Shown piece after piece: positions 18,758 to 29,100 of a stretch of 64,000 nucleotides of DNA. The translations under genes and the position numbers were made by a program. Below the pieces are notes generated by a model, which saw only the letters and a list, made by a program, of their open reading frames with translations, made no database searches and had not been told where the DNA came from. Source of the DNA: Filimonas lacunae (GTDB lineage: Bacteria; Bacteroidota; Bacteroidia; Chitinophagales; Chitinophagaceae); contig NZ_AP017422.1 in assembly GCF_002355595.1 (NCBI RefSeq), positions 4,526,001 through 4,590,000 on the forward strand, read 5' to 3'. Numbering within the stretch: position 1 is the first letter of the stretch; each line of letters opens with the position of its first letter.

Positions 18758-21036
18758 AAAGCAAGCAGATACTTTCCGGCCCGGTATGTTTTATCAGGCC
18801 GTCCAGGCAACTTCACCACTGCGGTGGTTCCGGGCGGCACCTGTATACCCAGTTTAATTTGTTTTTTCACGCGCCTCCATTCCACTTCAATAACACCATA
18901 CCTGGTAGTATGTGCTGCTTTTATCCATTCCAGTTTTTCCGGAAACACTGGTTGAATAGTAAATCGCTGAAAACCTGGTGCACTTTCGTCCGGGCGAATA
19001 CCTGCCAGGCTCTTAAAAAACCAGGCGCCGTAATCTCCAAAGAACACGTGGTTGTGCGATTCAGCTCCGGGCCAGTCTTCATAAAGGGTAGTAGCACCAT
19101 TGGCAATCCAATGCCCCCAGCCGGCATAACCGGTATCAGTAAGCAAACGATAAGCAATATCTGCGTAGCCATTATCACTCAATGCCGGTAACACATATTT
19201 CGTCCCCAGCACGCCAAAGTCGGCATGGTAATTCCGTTTTTGTACACCTGCGGCCAGGCGCTCCGCCACCTTTTTTTGCAAGGCTGGCGGACATAATCCG
19301 TGAAACAAAGCACCACTTAGGGCAGTTAAAGCGGTATCGCCATACAACCCGTTTTTATCGTGTAAAAAGGTATCATTAAAGGCTTTACCAATACTATCTG
19401 CCAGCAGGGCATACTGTCGCGCATCGTCTTTTTCCCCTACTATAGCAGCCATTTTCGAAAGCAGCCTGGTGTCGGAATAAAAATAGGCCGTAGAAATAAA
19501 TGGCACAGGTGTTTGCTGCAAGCTTACCCAATCACCAAAACCAGTGTTATAGATAAACCCATTCGCTCTCCGTCGCATCCGCTCCGTAAATAATTTAATG
19601 GCAGCGTAATTTTCACGCACTACTGCCGTATCACCACCATACATATACAAATACCAGGTTACCAGCGGCAAGGCACTTCCCCAGGCGGGCCCAAAGCCAT
19701 CGTCATTTCTGTCAGTCCAGTGATAGCCTCTGCCTAAAGTAGGCGCTACCCCCGGCAGGTTACCATCTGCCAGCTGCACATCGCGCAGGTCGCGCAACCA
19801 TTTGCGGTAACCGCTGGCTGCGTCAAAGTTCCACAGGCCCAGCTCCGCAGCAATATGCGCGTCTGCTGTCCAGCCCATTTTCTCCCTTTGCGGGCAATCT
19901 GTAGGTATACTGATGAAATTGCTGCGATAGCTTTGTATAGCCGCCTTATATAACTTATTCAGCATCGTATCCGAACTGCTGAAGCTACCTGTAGGTGTAA
20001 AATCGGTACTGTAAAACAACCCTGTGAGGGCCTTTTTATCAAAGGTGGCAGCCCCGTCTGTTTCTACCTGTACGTATTGAAACCCATGATACGTAAACCG
20101 CGGAGTATAGGTTTCCACGCCATCCCCTTTTACTATATACTTATCTGTTTGAAACGTTAAATCACCAGGCGGCACCATCATTTGCCCGGCATTGTGCGCA
20201 AGATTAATACTGCCATCTGCATTCAATACCTCGCCGTAATGTAACGTAATGGTATCCCCCGCCTTGCCCTGTACCTGCAACGTAACCACACCCGCAAAGT
20301 TCTGGCCCATATCATATAGCCAGCGCTTACTGCCCAAAGCTGTAACGGAAACCGGTGTAATACGATTAATAATCACCGCTGATGGCATATCCTGCTTTTC
20401 CAGCATGCCACCCGGGGCACTTGTCACCATCACTTTCTGCCAGCTGGCATCATTCAATCCCGGGGCATTCCAACCCGGAATTTCTTTGCGGGCATCATAT
20501 ATCTCACCGGCATGCATGCTGTTAAAACGTCCGGGACCAACCGTGCATTTCCAGCTGTTGTCTGTAACAATTGTTTCTTTGCTGCCGTCCGCATATTCCA
20601 GCTGCAATGCCGCCAGCAAACGTGGCGTTTTACGCCAGCCTATCATGTGAAAAAACCAGATGGTATAACTTTGTGCGTTATACCATCCGTTTCCCAGCTC
20701 TGCAGCCAGGCAGTTTTCTCCCTTTTGTAATAAGGCAGTGATGTCATAGGTCGTATATAACAAACGCTTGTCGTAACGGGTATAGCCCTGTTCCAGCACG
20801 GCGCTGGTTACCGGTTTACCGTTTACATAAGTCATATGATAACCCACACCGCAAACCTCCAGCGTAGCTTTAGCCACAGGTTTCCCGGCAGAGAATACTT
20901 TTCTGAAATAAGGTGTTCCACGGGCAGCAGTGTCTTCGGTGTTGGTTATCCAGGCTCCTTGCTGTAATAATTGTGCCTTTGCTGCACACACAACCAAACA
21001 ACAAAACACCAGTAGCAACGGCTTTATCATTTTCAT
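18754..21036 (-). CDS. GH78 alpha-L-rhamnosidase, exported
   Basis: A 760-residue protein with signal peptide, N-terminal Bac_rhamnosid_N-like sandwich (LEVCGVGYHMTYVNGKPV, LLYTTYDITALLQKGENCLA), central concanavalin-like domain (RWLYDMGQNFAGVV, FTYHGFQYVQVE) and a six-hairpin catalytic barrel (DCPQREKMGWTADAHIAAEL, which carries the acidic residues expected for the acid/base). The C-terminal domain reads FTIQPVFPEKLEWIKAAHTT. It should release rhamnose from plant or microbial polysaccharides. It is not in an obvious operon. Confidence 0.93.
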   Translation of the reverse strand: MKMIKPLLLVFCCLVVCAAKAQLLQQGAWITNTEDTAARGTPYFRKVFSAGKPVAKATLEVCGVGYHMTYVNGKPVTSAVLEQGYTRYDKRLLYTTYDITALLQKGENCLAAELGNGWYNAQSYTIWFFHMIGWRKTPRLLAALQLEYADGSKETIVTDNSWKCTVGPGRFNSMHAGEIYDARKEIPGWNAPGLNDASWQKVMVTSAPGGMLEKQDMPSAVIINRITPVSVTALGSKRWLYDMGQNFAGVVTLQVQGKAGDTITLHYGEVLNADGSINLAHNAGQMMVPPGDLTFQTDKYIVKGDGVETYTPRFTYHGFQYVQVETDGAATFDKKALTGLFYSTDFTPTGSFSSSDTMLNKLYKAAIQSYRSNFISIPTDCPQREKMGWTADAHIAAELGLWNFDAASGYRKWLRDLRDVQLADGNLPGVAPTLGRGYHWTDRNDDGFGPAWGSALPLVTWYLYMYGGDTAVVRENYAAIKLFTERMRRRANGFIYNTGFGDWVSLQQTPVPFISTAYFYSDTRLLSKMAAIVGEKDDARQYALLADSIGKAFNDTFLHDKNGLYGDTALTALSGALFHGLCPPALQKKVAERLAAGVQKRNYHADFGVLGTKYVLPALSDNGYADIAYRLLTDTGYAGWGHWIANGATTLYEDWPGAESHNHVFFGDYGAWFFKSLAGIRPDESAPGFQRFTIQPVFPEKLEWIKAAHTTRYGVIEVEWRRVKKQIKLGIQVPPGTTAVVKLPGRPDKTYRAGKYLLAF

Positions 21037-21122
21037 ATCAGTTAGAGCATCGTTTAATCAAGAAGGAGATATTGTTGAATGTATAACAGACCCGTCTCAT
21101 CAATTTATTCATTTCCCATTCG

Positions 21123-22823
21123 TCAGTTGTTGACTGCCAGGTTTGTTTTAAAATAATTTAATAATGCTATTTTAAAATTTTTTTCCCGTTCTTCAATGTC
21201 CATTTTAACCCAATCGCTTTTTGAATAATTCGATAGTTCCAAAACTGTCGCAATACCTGAAACTTTATATTTCTGTTTTTTCACTCCAAAATAGCCATTA
21301 CCTGCTTGTATATTTAGCTTTTTCTCAAACACAGTTTTATTACCAAATCTATCTAAGTATAATGCCGCATCACTGTTAGACCAACCATTGTAGTTGGCTT
21401 CCTGCCATTTCTTCGGAAAAATATGTTCAATATCAAACGTACCTGGAATTAATTGCGTTTGGTTGGGGTTCAGGTAAGCATATAACAAAAGTAAAGCTCT
21501 TGAAATCCTTGAAGAAGAATGCCCGTCAATTTGCTGACTCAACAATTCTTCATTTAAATTGAATTTGTATGGATGCTCTTTGCTTACGTTTAGCGAAATG
21601 CAGGCATTGTAAATATCATCTTTAATAGCGTTTACAGAAGGTTGCTCAATAAACTTAGCAAACAAAAATGCTATTAACTTTTGCAGCATTTGTTCAAAGT
21701 CTTGTTCAAAAGTTTCACTATCCTTATGCTTCAGAAAAAACACACTTGTGGCATATTTCCAAAATTCGTTGGGATAACAACTTAAACAATGCAAATGAAT
21801 TCTGGCTTTGGTTGAAATCGAATATTGATATTCGTTTTCGGGTTCAATTTCCGCGTTTACAAAACGCCAGAAAAACGCTAAAGTCATAATTTCACTCATT
21901 AAGTCTGCATTCTTTAAACGTTCGTATTTATTTTCTGCATAAAACTTACGTAGCCCTACCTCTTTTGATTTGTCACCAACTCTTGCCCTTAAAGCATGAG
22001 AATAATAACGAAAAATGTCATCAATGGAAAGATGCCCCCGCTTGCATATTTGCGTAAGTTCTTTCCATGTTTCTGTAAACTCTTTTCTCTTGTCCTGTGT
22101 TGGGCAGTTACGATAAATTTGTGCCTTAAAAATATCGGAGTCAGCCAAAGGCATCCCCCTATCGTTCAGTGTTGAAAAAATGGTCAAAGCCGTATCCTGC
22201 GCATCACATTCAATGGGAAGAATAATACATTGAGAAAGGATGGTCACACAAAGCTCCTGCCATTGCATAGGATTCACCATTGCGTATTCATCACATCTTT
22301 TTTTAAAAAAACGGTAATTTTTTGAGTAGTTGTCTTCTAACGTTTCACTCACATCTCCTGTTTCCAAAATCCGGTGAAATGTTTCATTATCCTCTTCTGT
22401 CGCCACTTCTGATACAATGTGGATTTTTGTTTTATCAGTAACTACCTGTGATACTTTATCTACATCCCAGATACAAGGCGCAAGTTGGTTCTTTAAGCCC
22501 ATAACCCGGGCATCTTCTGTCATATCTTCCAGTTTCCTGTAAAACGCACGTAATAACAACATAAAAGAAGTAATACGTTGTTGCCCATCAATTATTTCCT
22601 GGTTTTTATCGTCGTTTGTATAAGAAACTATTGTTCCTAAAAAGTAGTCAGCACCCGATGTAGCGTCTGTTTGGGCAAAATTTTCAATATCGCTCCATAA
22701 TGTTTCGCATTTTTCAATATTCCATTTATACGGTCGTTGATAATCCGGAATAACAAATTTCCTGTTTTGCATTTCGCTAAACAATTTCCCTACGGTCTTT
22801 TTACTTACGTATAATTCTGCCAT
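21123..22823 (-). CDS. DUF262/DUF1524 protein (GmrSD-like)
   Basis: A 566-residue protein. The N-terminal DUF262 (ParB-like NTPase) domain has DYQRPYKW at 27-34 and DGQQR at 79-83. The C-terminal DUF1524 domain carries an HNH-like FDIEHIFPKKW at about 463, followed by FGNKTVFEKKLN. This single-chain GmrS-GmrD architecture is known from type IV restriction enzymes against modified phage DNA, and many homologues are defence-associated. No methylase or partner lies next to it. It probably acts alone, and the target modification cannot be predicted. Confidence 0.85.
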   Translation of the reverse strand: MAELYVSKKTVGKLFSEMQNRKFVIPDYQRPYKWNIEKCETLWSDIENFAQTDATSGADYFLGTIVSYTNDDKNQEIIDGQQRITSFMLLLRAFYRKLEDMTEDARVMGLKNQLAPCIWDVDKVSQVVTDKTKIHIVSEVATEEDNETFHRILETGDVSETLEDNYSKNYRFFKKRCDEYAMVNPMQWQELCVTILSQCIILPIECDAQDTALTIFSTLNDRGMPLADSDIFKAQIYRNCPTQDKRKEFTETWKELTQICKRGHLSIDDIFRYYSHALRARVGDKSKEVGLRKFYAENKYERLKNADLMSEIMTLAFFWRFVNAEIEPENEYQYSISTKARIHLHCLSCYPNEFWKYATSVFFLKHKDSETFEQDFEQMLQKLIAFLFAKFIEQPSVNAIKDDIYNACISLNVSKEHPYKFNLNEELLSQQIDGHSSSRISRALLLLYAYLNPNQTQLIPGTFDIEHIFPKKWQEANYNGWSNSDAALYLDRFGNKTVFEKKLNIQAGNGYFGVKKQKYKVSGIATVLELSNYSKSDWVKMDIEEREKNFKIALLNYFKTNLAVNN

Positions 22824-23006
22824 ATTTTATTTTTGAAAAAATTCACACTTGCGTTTTCAATAGCATCGTTCATTACCAACAAAAACAACCAGGGTTTTCC
22901 TGATCATGATAAAAGCTTTTAAAAAGCACGCTGAAAGAAGCAACAAATCCGCCCGTTCATAACAATAAACGATAATTAATTCTATTTATCCGGGCGCACT
23001 ACAAAC

Positions 23007-23041
23007 AAACATGCGCCCCATTATCCATGGGGCGCATGTTT
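23007..23041. terminator. Hairpin terminator
   Basis: A 14-bp perfect stem (23007-23020 with 23028-23041) with core ATGCGCCCCA and a 7-nt loop. It lies 74 bp after the stop of the exported-protein gene. Its ATGCGCC/GGCGCAT arms recur at 34337-34363. The rest of 22824-23114 shows no gene. Confidence 0.7.
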
Positions 23042-23114
23042 AACATTCATCACCAGCAACCATCAACTTTTCAGCCCGTAGATCTGCCGGTAATTATGAT
23101 GGTAATAGTATCTC

Positions 23115-24017
23115 TTACAACCACGGCCAGGTTTGTAACTCCGGTTCTTCCGTCAAACCGGCCAGTGTAGTTACCTCCTGCGCGCCGGCCAGCTTCAGCT
23201 GATAAAAATCAGCCGTAGCGGGGTCAGCAATATGCCGGATCACATTGCCCTCCTTTAAATAACATCTCTGTGAGGGCATAAAGCGAATAATCCATGTGCT
23301 GGGGGTAAAAGGTGCGCCAATAATGGCTCTATCCCAATCGGTAATGATATCTGTGTACGAAACGCCCGCCTTCCACACACCATTCATGGTTGCCTGGGTT
23401 TGTATATGTCTCATTACGCCATCCATCCTTATATATATCTTGCCGTTACCTGTATAACGTGTAAGTTTACCTTCCTCACTCGTCATCTGTAATGCATTTA
23501 CATAATTATTGCTAGAATAAGTAACGGATGAATAAAATGGACCATTCCTTACGCCGGTAGCCGGATCTGTATAATAATATTTCACACGGATAAGATAGGG
23601 CGGCGGTGTTAAGGAGCCACTACCCACGCCACCAAAAATGGAAGCTAAATAAGTAGGATATGCAATGTCCGTCCCTTCAAAAGCATCTGTTGTCAAATAC
23701 CGGGCGGGCATCAAGTCCGTCTCAATTGCATCCACAGCAGTTGAAGCAACCAGGTGAATTTCCATATTCACCGCTTCATAAGTACCATCTGCTTTCAATC
23801 CACGGGTAACATATAAATGCGGCGCAAGGGTAAGATCTTTTCCAGGCGGCACGTAAATGCCATAAGTATTATTAATAGCAGAATACAGGGTATGATTCTG
23901 TCCCATACCTACATTAATTACCATAGGCACCGCTTTCGCAAAGCAGGTTAGCATAGTAAAAGCGGCCAGCAAGGCCATTTTTGTTGTGTTTTTCATTTTC
24001 GTTTTGTAAGGTTTCAT
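23115..24017 (-). CDS. Exported protein of unknown function
   Basis: About 300 residues. I chose the ATG at 24017; 23996 is the other candidate and 24053 is unlikely, because the signal peptide (MALLAAFTMLTCFAKA) begins soon after. The mature part is rich in beta-forming and aromatic residues, with blocks such as GIYVPPGKDLTLAPHLYVTR and TPPPYLIRVKYYYTD. I recognise no family or catalytic motif. It lies 47 bp after a small lipoprotein gene and probably shares its promoter at about 24458. It may be a surface or secreted adhesin-like protein, but that is only a guess. Confidence 0.6.
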   Translation of the reverse strand: MKPYKTKMKNTTKMALLAAFTMLTCFAKAVPMVINVGMGQNHTLYSAINNTYGIYVPPGKDLTLAPHLYVTRGLKADGTYEAVNMEIHLVASTAVDAIETDLMPARYLTTDAFEGTDIAYPTYLASIFGGVGSGSLTPPPYLIRVKYYYTDPATGVRNGPFYSSVTYSSNNYVNALQMTSEEGKLTRYTGNGKIYIRMDGVMRHIQTQATMNGVWKAGVSYTDIITDWDRAIIGAPFTPSTWIIRFMPSQRCYLKEGNVIRHIADPATADFYQLKLAGAQEVTTLAGLTEEPELQTWPWL

Positions 24018-24064
24018 TGTTGTTGAATGTTTATCACAGGCGCATACAAACAAGTATCAGCATC

Positions 24065-24376
24065 TTATTTATGCTCATACTTCATCTTGTATTCATTCGC
24101 GTTATCATAACGCGCTTCAATACTTTGTGCATTAAAATGAATGCTCGTGTTGGTAACGGAGAATTCTTTTTGATCAGGATTATACAGGATACGGTCTTTA
24201 GCCACTCCCAGTGTTACCGATAAAAACTGTCGCAGCGTGTCTGTCTTCAGGAATTGCTGCGGAGCAACCACAGCTGTTTCGGGGTTACTGTTTTTTTTGC
24301 AGCTGGCAGTGAGTACCAGCAGTGCACACACGGGAAGGCATGCCCATACCCCTGCTTTAGGATAAAAAAGCTTCAT
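24065..24376 (-). CDS. Small lipoprotein of unknown function (103 aa)
   Basis: The start is the ATG at 24376; the longer frame reads through leader sequence and the promoter. It has a lipoprotein signal ending LVLTASC followed by KKNSNPE, then about 75 residues with no family I know (TDTLRQFLSVTLGVAKDRIL, FSVTNTSIHF). It resembles the short lipid-anchored proteins often paired with a secreted partner in Bacteroidota. Co-transcription with the gene at 23115 is likely. Confidence 0.6.
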   Translation of the reverse strand: MKLFYPKAGVWACLPVCALLVLTASCKKNSNPETAVVAPQQFLKTDTLRQFLSVTLGVAKDRILYNPDQKEFSVTNTSIHFNAQSIEARYDNANEYKMKYEHK

Positions 24377-24422
24377 TGTTTTTTTTGATTTTATGTAGTA
24401 AATATTATAACCGGGAAAGCGT

Positions 24423-24434
24423 CTATACGTATAG
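24423..24434. repeat. 12-bp perfect palindrome in the leader
   Basis: CTATACGTATAG lies between the predicted promoter and the lipoprotein start. It could be an operator half-site pair, but a chance palindrome is possible. Confidence 0.3.
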
Positions 24435-24457
24435 ATTAGCGTGGTGTCATAAGAATA

Positions 24458-24485
24458 CAAATTTACAACACCTTATACAACCAAA
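24458..24485 (-). promoter_or_regulatory. Bacteroidota-type promoter for the lipoprotein gene
   Basis: On the minus strand a perfect -7 element TAAATTTG (24465-24458) is preceded 16 bp upstream by TTTG (24485-24482), matching the TTTG / TAnnTTTG consensus of this phylum with slightly short spacing. Confidence 0.5.
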
Positions 24486-24560
24486 AAAGCGGCGAACGCC
24501 AAAAGCTGTTCATAACTTTTCCGGAAATAATTCGTAGGTTTTAAAGTTATACCTGTTCTT

Positions 24561-25832
24561 CTATTTTATATAATCTGCCTTCGTCAGCATCCTGTCATGA
24601 TCCAGCAGCAATCTGTCTGCCGGCACGTGATAAGGCACAGATGCTCCGGCAGGCACGTAATTAGCCCAGTCGGTGGCATCTCCTGTATTATTCCAGGCCA
24701 GGCGTGTAAGGGTAATCACAATACCGGAAGGCACCAGCCCTGCCACATCATCCCCTATGCCATGCGGCACCGCGCGGGCAAAAGTAAACTGCACTTCATA
24801 TTTAACACAGTCACCATCCGAAAACACCATCTGTTTGGCTACCAGCTCGGGGTTGGCTGCTAACCACCCATTGGCTTCATTGGGAATAGGTGTCAGGTTT
24901 TCATCTACCCGCAAGCCACCCAGCCACGCCGGCAACAAGTGGCCCGCCACCAGCTTGCGTTGTTTCGCATGCACCAGGTTGTATTTATAGTTTAAGTCAG
25001 CACTGGATGGCCAGCTCATCACATCCTGCCCCGCTGTAGCGCCATGTACCGACACCCACACTTCTTTAGACGCACCCACCGTATAACCAGCATGCGCTTT
25101 GCCCGCTTCTGAAACATACCGGTTCTGTTCCGGTACATTATGCGGGGCCACTCTTTCATACCTTAACCTGTTGTAGAAATTGCTTTTAGCCGCAGGATTA
25201 TTCGCGTCGTTTTCCGTTTTCTCTCTATCTACATCCGTCAAATCCCTTAACAGGTTCCTGATCTGGGCAGAATACAAGGCATCCCTGTTTTGCAACTCTG
25301 TTATCAGGCCAGCAAATTTGCGCACAATCATTCCCTGAAAAGAAGGTGCTCGCTGGTTGTTGGGTAACCGGGTAAGATTATTATAAAGATCTATAATAGC
25401 AATTCTTTGCTCCTCCTGAACCTCGCCATACCCCCTTATAGCATTGGTCCGTCTCAGATGCGCTTTCAGCCTGGTAATCTCATCCTGTGCAAATAAATTA
25501 GCTCCATAGTTGGCGGTCCACGCAGCAGACAATTTTTTAAGCATGTAATCAACAGTATGATAAGGCTCATCCGGAATATGCTGTGTTTGCATACCGGTAG
25601 TATCTATCGTAAGTGCATCATCTTCATCATACTCCGGTAATGGAGGCGACTCAATCAACATCCGTTGCACAGGCACGTTTGTGCCGTTCGCCGGATACTG
25701 CCTGTTTTTCAATAATTGTAAAGGATTACTAACCGGCTTATGGTGAAGTAAAAGCTGAGTAGGATCAGCTGCATACACTCCTTGTGGAGATGGTGTATGC
25801 GATTGGGTAGCAGCTGGTTGTTTTATTTTCAT
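24561..25832 (-). CDS. Putative DNA/RNA-nuclease-like effector
   Basis: The ATG at 25832 gives 423 residues starting MKIKQPAATQSHTPSP; a longer start at 25904 would add a hydrophobic stretch. The N-terminal ~90 residues are proline-rich and contain PVQRM, as in DUF4157-type cargo proteins of extracellular contractile injection systems. The middle is helical. The C-terminal part has AGHLLPAWLGG then VDENLTPIP, resembling the R-G-H-L ... D-x-x-N-L-x-P signature of DNA/RNA non-specific endonucleases or HNH-like toxins. No immunity gene or injection-system gene is adjacent. Toxin function is inference from the motif. Confidence 0.55.
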   Translation of the reverse strand: MKIKQPAATQSHTPSPQGVYAADPTQLLLHHKPVSNPLQLLKNRQYPANGTNVPVQRMLIESPPLPEYDEDDALTIDTTGMQTQHIPDEPYHTVDYMLKKLSAAWTANYGANLFAQDEITRLKAHLRRTNAIRGYGEVQEEQRIAIIDLYNNLTRLPNNQRAPSFQGMIVRKFAGLITELQNRDALYSAQIRNLLRDLTDVDREKTENDANNPAAKSNFYNRLRYERVAPHNVPEQNRYVSEAGKAHAGYTVGASKEVWVSVHGATAGQDVMSWPSSADLNYKYNLVHAKQRKLVAGHLLPAWLGGLRVDENLTPIPNEANGWLAANPELVAKQMVFSDGDCVKYEVQFTFARAVPHGIGDDVAGLVPSGIVITLTRLAWNNTGDATDWANYVPAGASVPYHVPADRLLLDHDRMLTKADYIK

Positions 25833-26030
25833 ACAACAGATAGCAGTTAGTGCCAGCAAATGTAAAAAGAATATTCCCATCCCACTCAAGTAATTAAAAA
25901 GCAAGCCCTGGATTCAGCAGGAAACCGGGGCGATCATGGAACAGATAAAAGTGAGGTACAACGTTCCTGTTATCGGCTTATCTTACAAAAAGGCGCACAC
26001 AAAAAGGAGGTACAAACACCGCCAGAACCC

Positions 26031-26102
26031 GCTTTATACATAGAGGACCAAAAGCCATCAGTGAAAGCTTTCCATCCTTCCGCCAATTGGGTCATCTGGT
26101 AG
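26031..26102 (+). pseudogene. C-terminal fragment of a caspase-family gene, inverted copy
   Basis: On the plus strand the last 24 codons read ALYIEDQKPSVKAFHPSAN then WVIW and stop. This closely matches the last residues of the minus-strand caspase gene that ends at 26105 (RLFIESEGQKPSVKAFNPTT then DWLVW). The frame is open back to 25866 but has no start codon, and the similarity does not extend further upstream. Two tails of the same family therefore face each other two bases apart. It is a remnant of a second, oppositely oriented paralogue. Confidence 0.7.
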
Positions 26103-26104
26103 TT

Positions 26105-29100
26105 TTACCACACCAGCCAATCTGTTGTAGGATTAAATGCTTTTACCGATGGCTTCTGGCCTTCACTTTCTATAAACAGCCTGTTCACGGCAGAGATAAG
26201 GGCATTCACCGTTACAGTGCCCCTCGGGTGGCTGTTCAATACCGAAAGTAGTGCGCCTGTAAACACACCTTGATTTTTATCCTCTTTCGCAGTCTGTTCT
26301 CCGCGCGACGCCGTGATGATGGTGGATCCATTTTCAATGTAATCTGGCAAAGCCTCCGTCATCCATTTAAAAGCCTCATAGTCTATGGGAAGAAAGTTCT
26401 CTGCCGGAATAAACTCAGAGAACCCATCCAGCAGATCTATGCCCAAACTATCATTCTCATTATTTCCACCGCCTTTGGATAAGGCATCACCCGGTTGAAA
26501 CAGCCTGCTTTCAAAACTACTGTCCGTGGCATATTCAAAATAAGACTGCCCCGCATGGCAGGCATCAATCATAATCAAGCGATTACGCGCCGGTATAGCA
26601 TCAAACAGCCAGTTAATATCATCATAAGTAATAGAAGTGCTGGTATCAGGTTGCGCAAAATCAGTTTCGTAGCTGGCAAAATTCCACGTGAGTTTATTAT
26701 CCGCCAACAACCCGTGACCACTCATCATCAGTATCACTTTATCGTTTATCCCGGTAGTAAGTAACTTTTCCTTCAATTGGCGAAATGCGCTTTTCAAGCC
26801 CGTTCTCGTGTTGATAAGCGTATCTACCTGCACCACTTCTGTAGCCCCCGAACTCAGCTTAGTGGCTATATTGCGGATATCTTTATCACTGGCATACAGG
26901 TACTTGCTGGTATCCTTATACTGGCTCATCGCAACGCCAATAAAATAAAGCTTTGATGCAGGCTTTTCTTCAGGTATATAATAACAGGTATACTTTGTTT
27001 TAGCACTCCACTGGTTTGCCCCGTTACAAGCGGCTATCTCAATATTATTGAATCCTACCGACAACGGAATCTCTGGTGTTTTTACCGGAAAAGAAGGTTT
27101 ACCGCCTGTAAAAGGGAGAAAAGCACTACCAGTTATGGATACGCCATTCACCCAAATTCCATAGCCTTTTACAGGCCACGTAGTATCTTTCAGCGTAAAG
27201 GACATTGATAAAGAATGCTGGTTTCTATACACTTTCTGTAATTTTTTATCTGTTAAAATACGTACAGTAGTCCTTACCTTATCCTCTCCCTGCCCCATCG
27301 AAATATTTTGTTTTTCCGCTTTCGAGCGCCTTAATGCCACCATCCTGGCATATAAATCATTGGTTGTATTTTCATTGTTATTGAGCATAGCATAGATGAC
27401 ATCAGGCCTATTTAAATAATAATCTGCCGCCGATTTTTCCTGGTTCTGCCGGGTGTAAAACTCGGCATACTCATCCTGAGTTGTCTCGAAGCGTATTTTC
27501 TCTTCTTCAAACTTCACAGTGAACAATAAGCTGGCCGGATTGATCTTATAAACATAAAATGTCTGGTCTAAACTACCCGCTGTCACTAATCTATTTTTGC
27601 CTAAATCAATCTCATTAGCGCCAGAATGTGAAAGCTCGTTTACCATCAAAACTGTATCTGGCGAAAACCCGAGGTTGAAAATATCCGTTTTCGTTACTAC
27701 ATTAATTGTCCCCTCCCCAAAGTTTACTTGAAATGCTGTATTACCATATTCATTTTTGAAAATCCTTGATAATAGAGCTGGATTAATAGTAGAAACCGTT
27801 GAATGCTGCCGATTTTTCCGCCAGTAATCAATAAAGGAATACACGGCCTTTATAGGCTCTTTGCGATGATAACTCAAATCTCCATCAGACTCAATTATTC
27901 CTCCCCTCTTTTGTAGCTGCATATCATATACTATCACGTTTCTCTTGTTCAATTCAGGTATCCATGCAACAGCAAGACCAGCATCTGCGTAATATTCAGC
28001 ACCTCCCCTATAACACAAGCCTTCCGATAGCTGGTCCTTAAAATGTAAGGTGTCCAGTAGTGTTAACTTCCCATTATCTAACGTGTATTTATATAACTCC
28101 ACAACATTGGTAATAATAGTATCATTCCATGTTGGTATTACCTTAAACTCCTGGGCAATGTCATAATAAAAAGCAACACTATCCTGGCGATTCTTATTTA
28201 AAGTAATAGGATACCCACTGTTTTTAAAGGCGTACAACGCTGTTATCATATTCCTGGAAACATCCCATGTGAGAAATGCACAACGGCTCTTCTTAGAATA
28301 ATAAACGAAGTGCACCAATGGAAATTGAAAAGCCCGTATTTCAAGCTGCTCCCTAGGGTAAATAGAAAACCTACCTGCCTGCTTTACCATTTGATCTCCC
28401 ATCTGGTAAAAAAGAGAGTCTAAACTAATGGTATAAAACTTCTTTCGTGCCGAGAAGATCAAGTTATTGCTCCGGCAATCTACTCGCATACTATCTATAG
28501 CTAAGTCGTCGCTACTTACTACCAAACTGGTATCATATCCCCACTGTATTTTTTGATCACATAAATTAGCACGCAACCGGCTCGTAAACATTTCTTTCTT
28601 TTGGGGAATGATATCAAAAGCAGATCCTTTTATAGCCTTATAAGAATCGTATTTACTAAAATCGCTTCCAGAGAAATAACTATTATTAGGCGTGTATTTG
28701 GCAAAATCAAGATAAAACTCTGTACCCGTTCGACAATCCAGTAAAAACATACTGTCTACATCCTTATTATCCCTCGTTTTAAATAATATAGTATTGCCAT
28801 TATTTACATAATCTACAAGTCGTGCGTGAGAATCAGAAAAGCTAGCCTTCGGCTTGCTGATCACTTCCTTCCTATTAGCAACAACCGTATTAAAAGTATC
28901 TTTCAATAAGTAATTTTCTAAACTTCTTCGATAATAATAGCCATTGCCAGGAGAATACCCCTGCCTAATCACATTGAGCTGTATTCCTCCCAAATCACTT
29001 ACCTGCTCTTCTACCTTTTCATGAGCTTTACCGTTACTATAATAATTGATTGCTGCCTTATTACTGACCAAATCCAGTGAAGCCAATGCCCCAACTGTAT

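Noticed and set aside
22824-23114. Possible small gene in the gap after the DUF262 gene
   Set aside because: No frame of useful length; only the terminator hairpin stands out.
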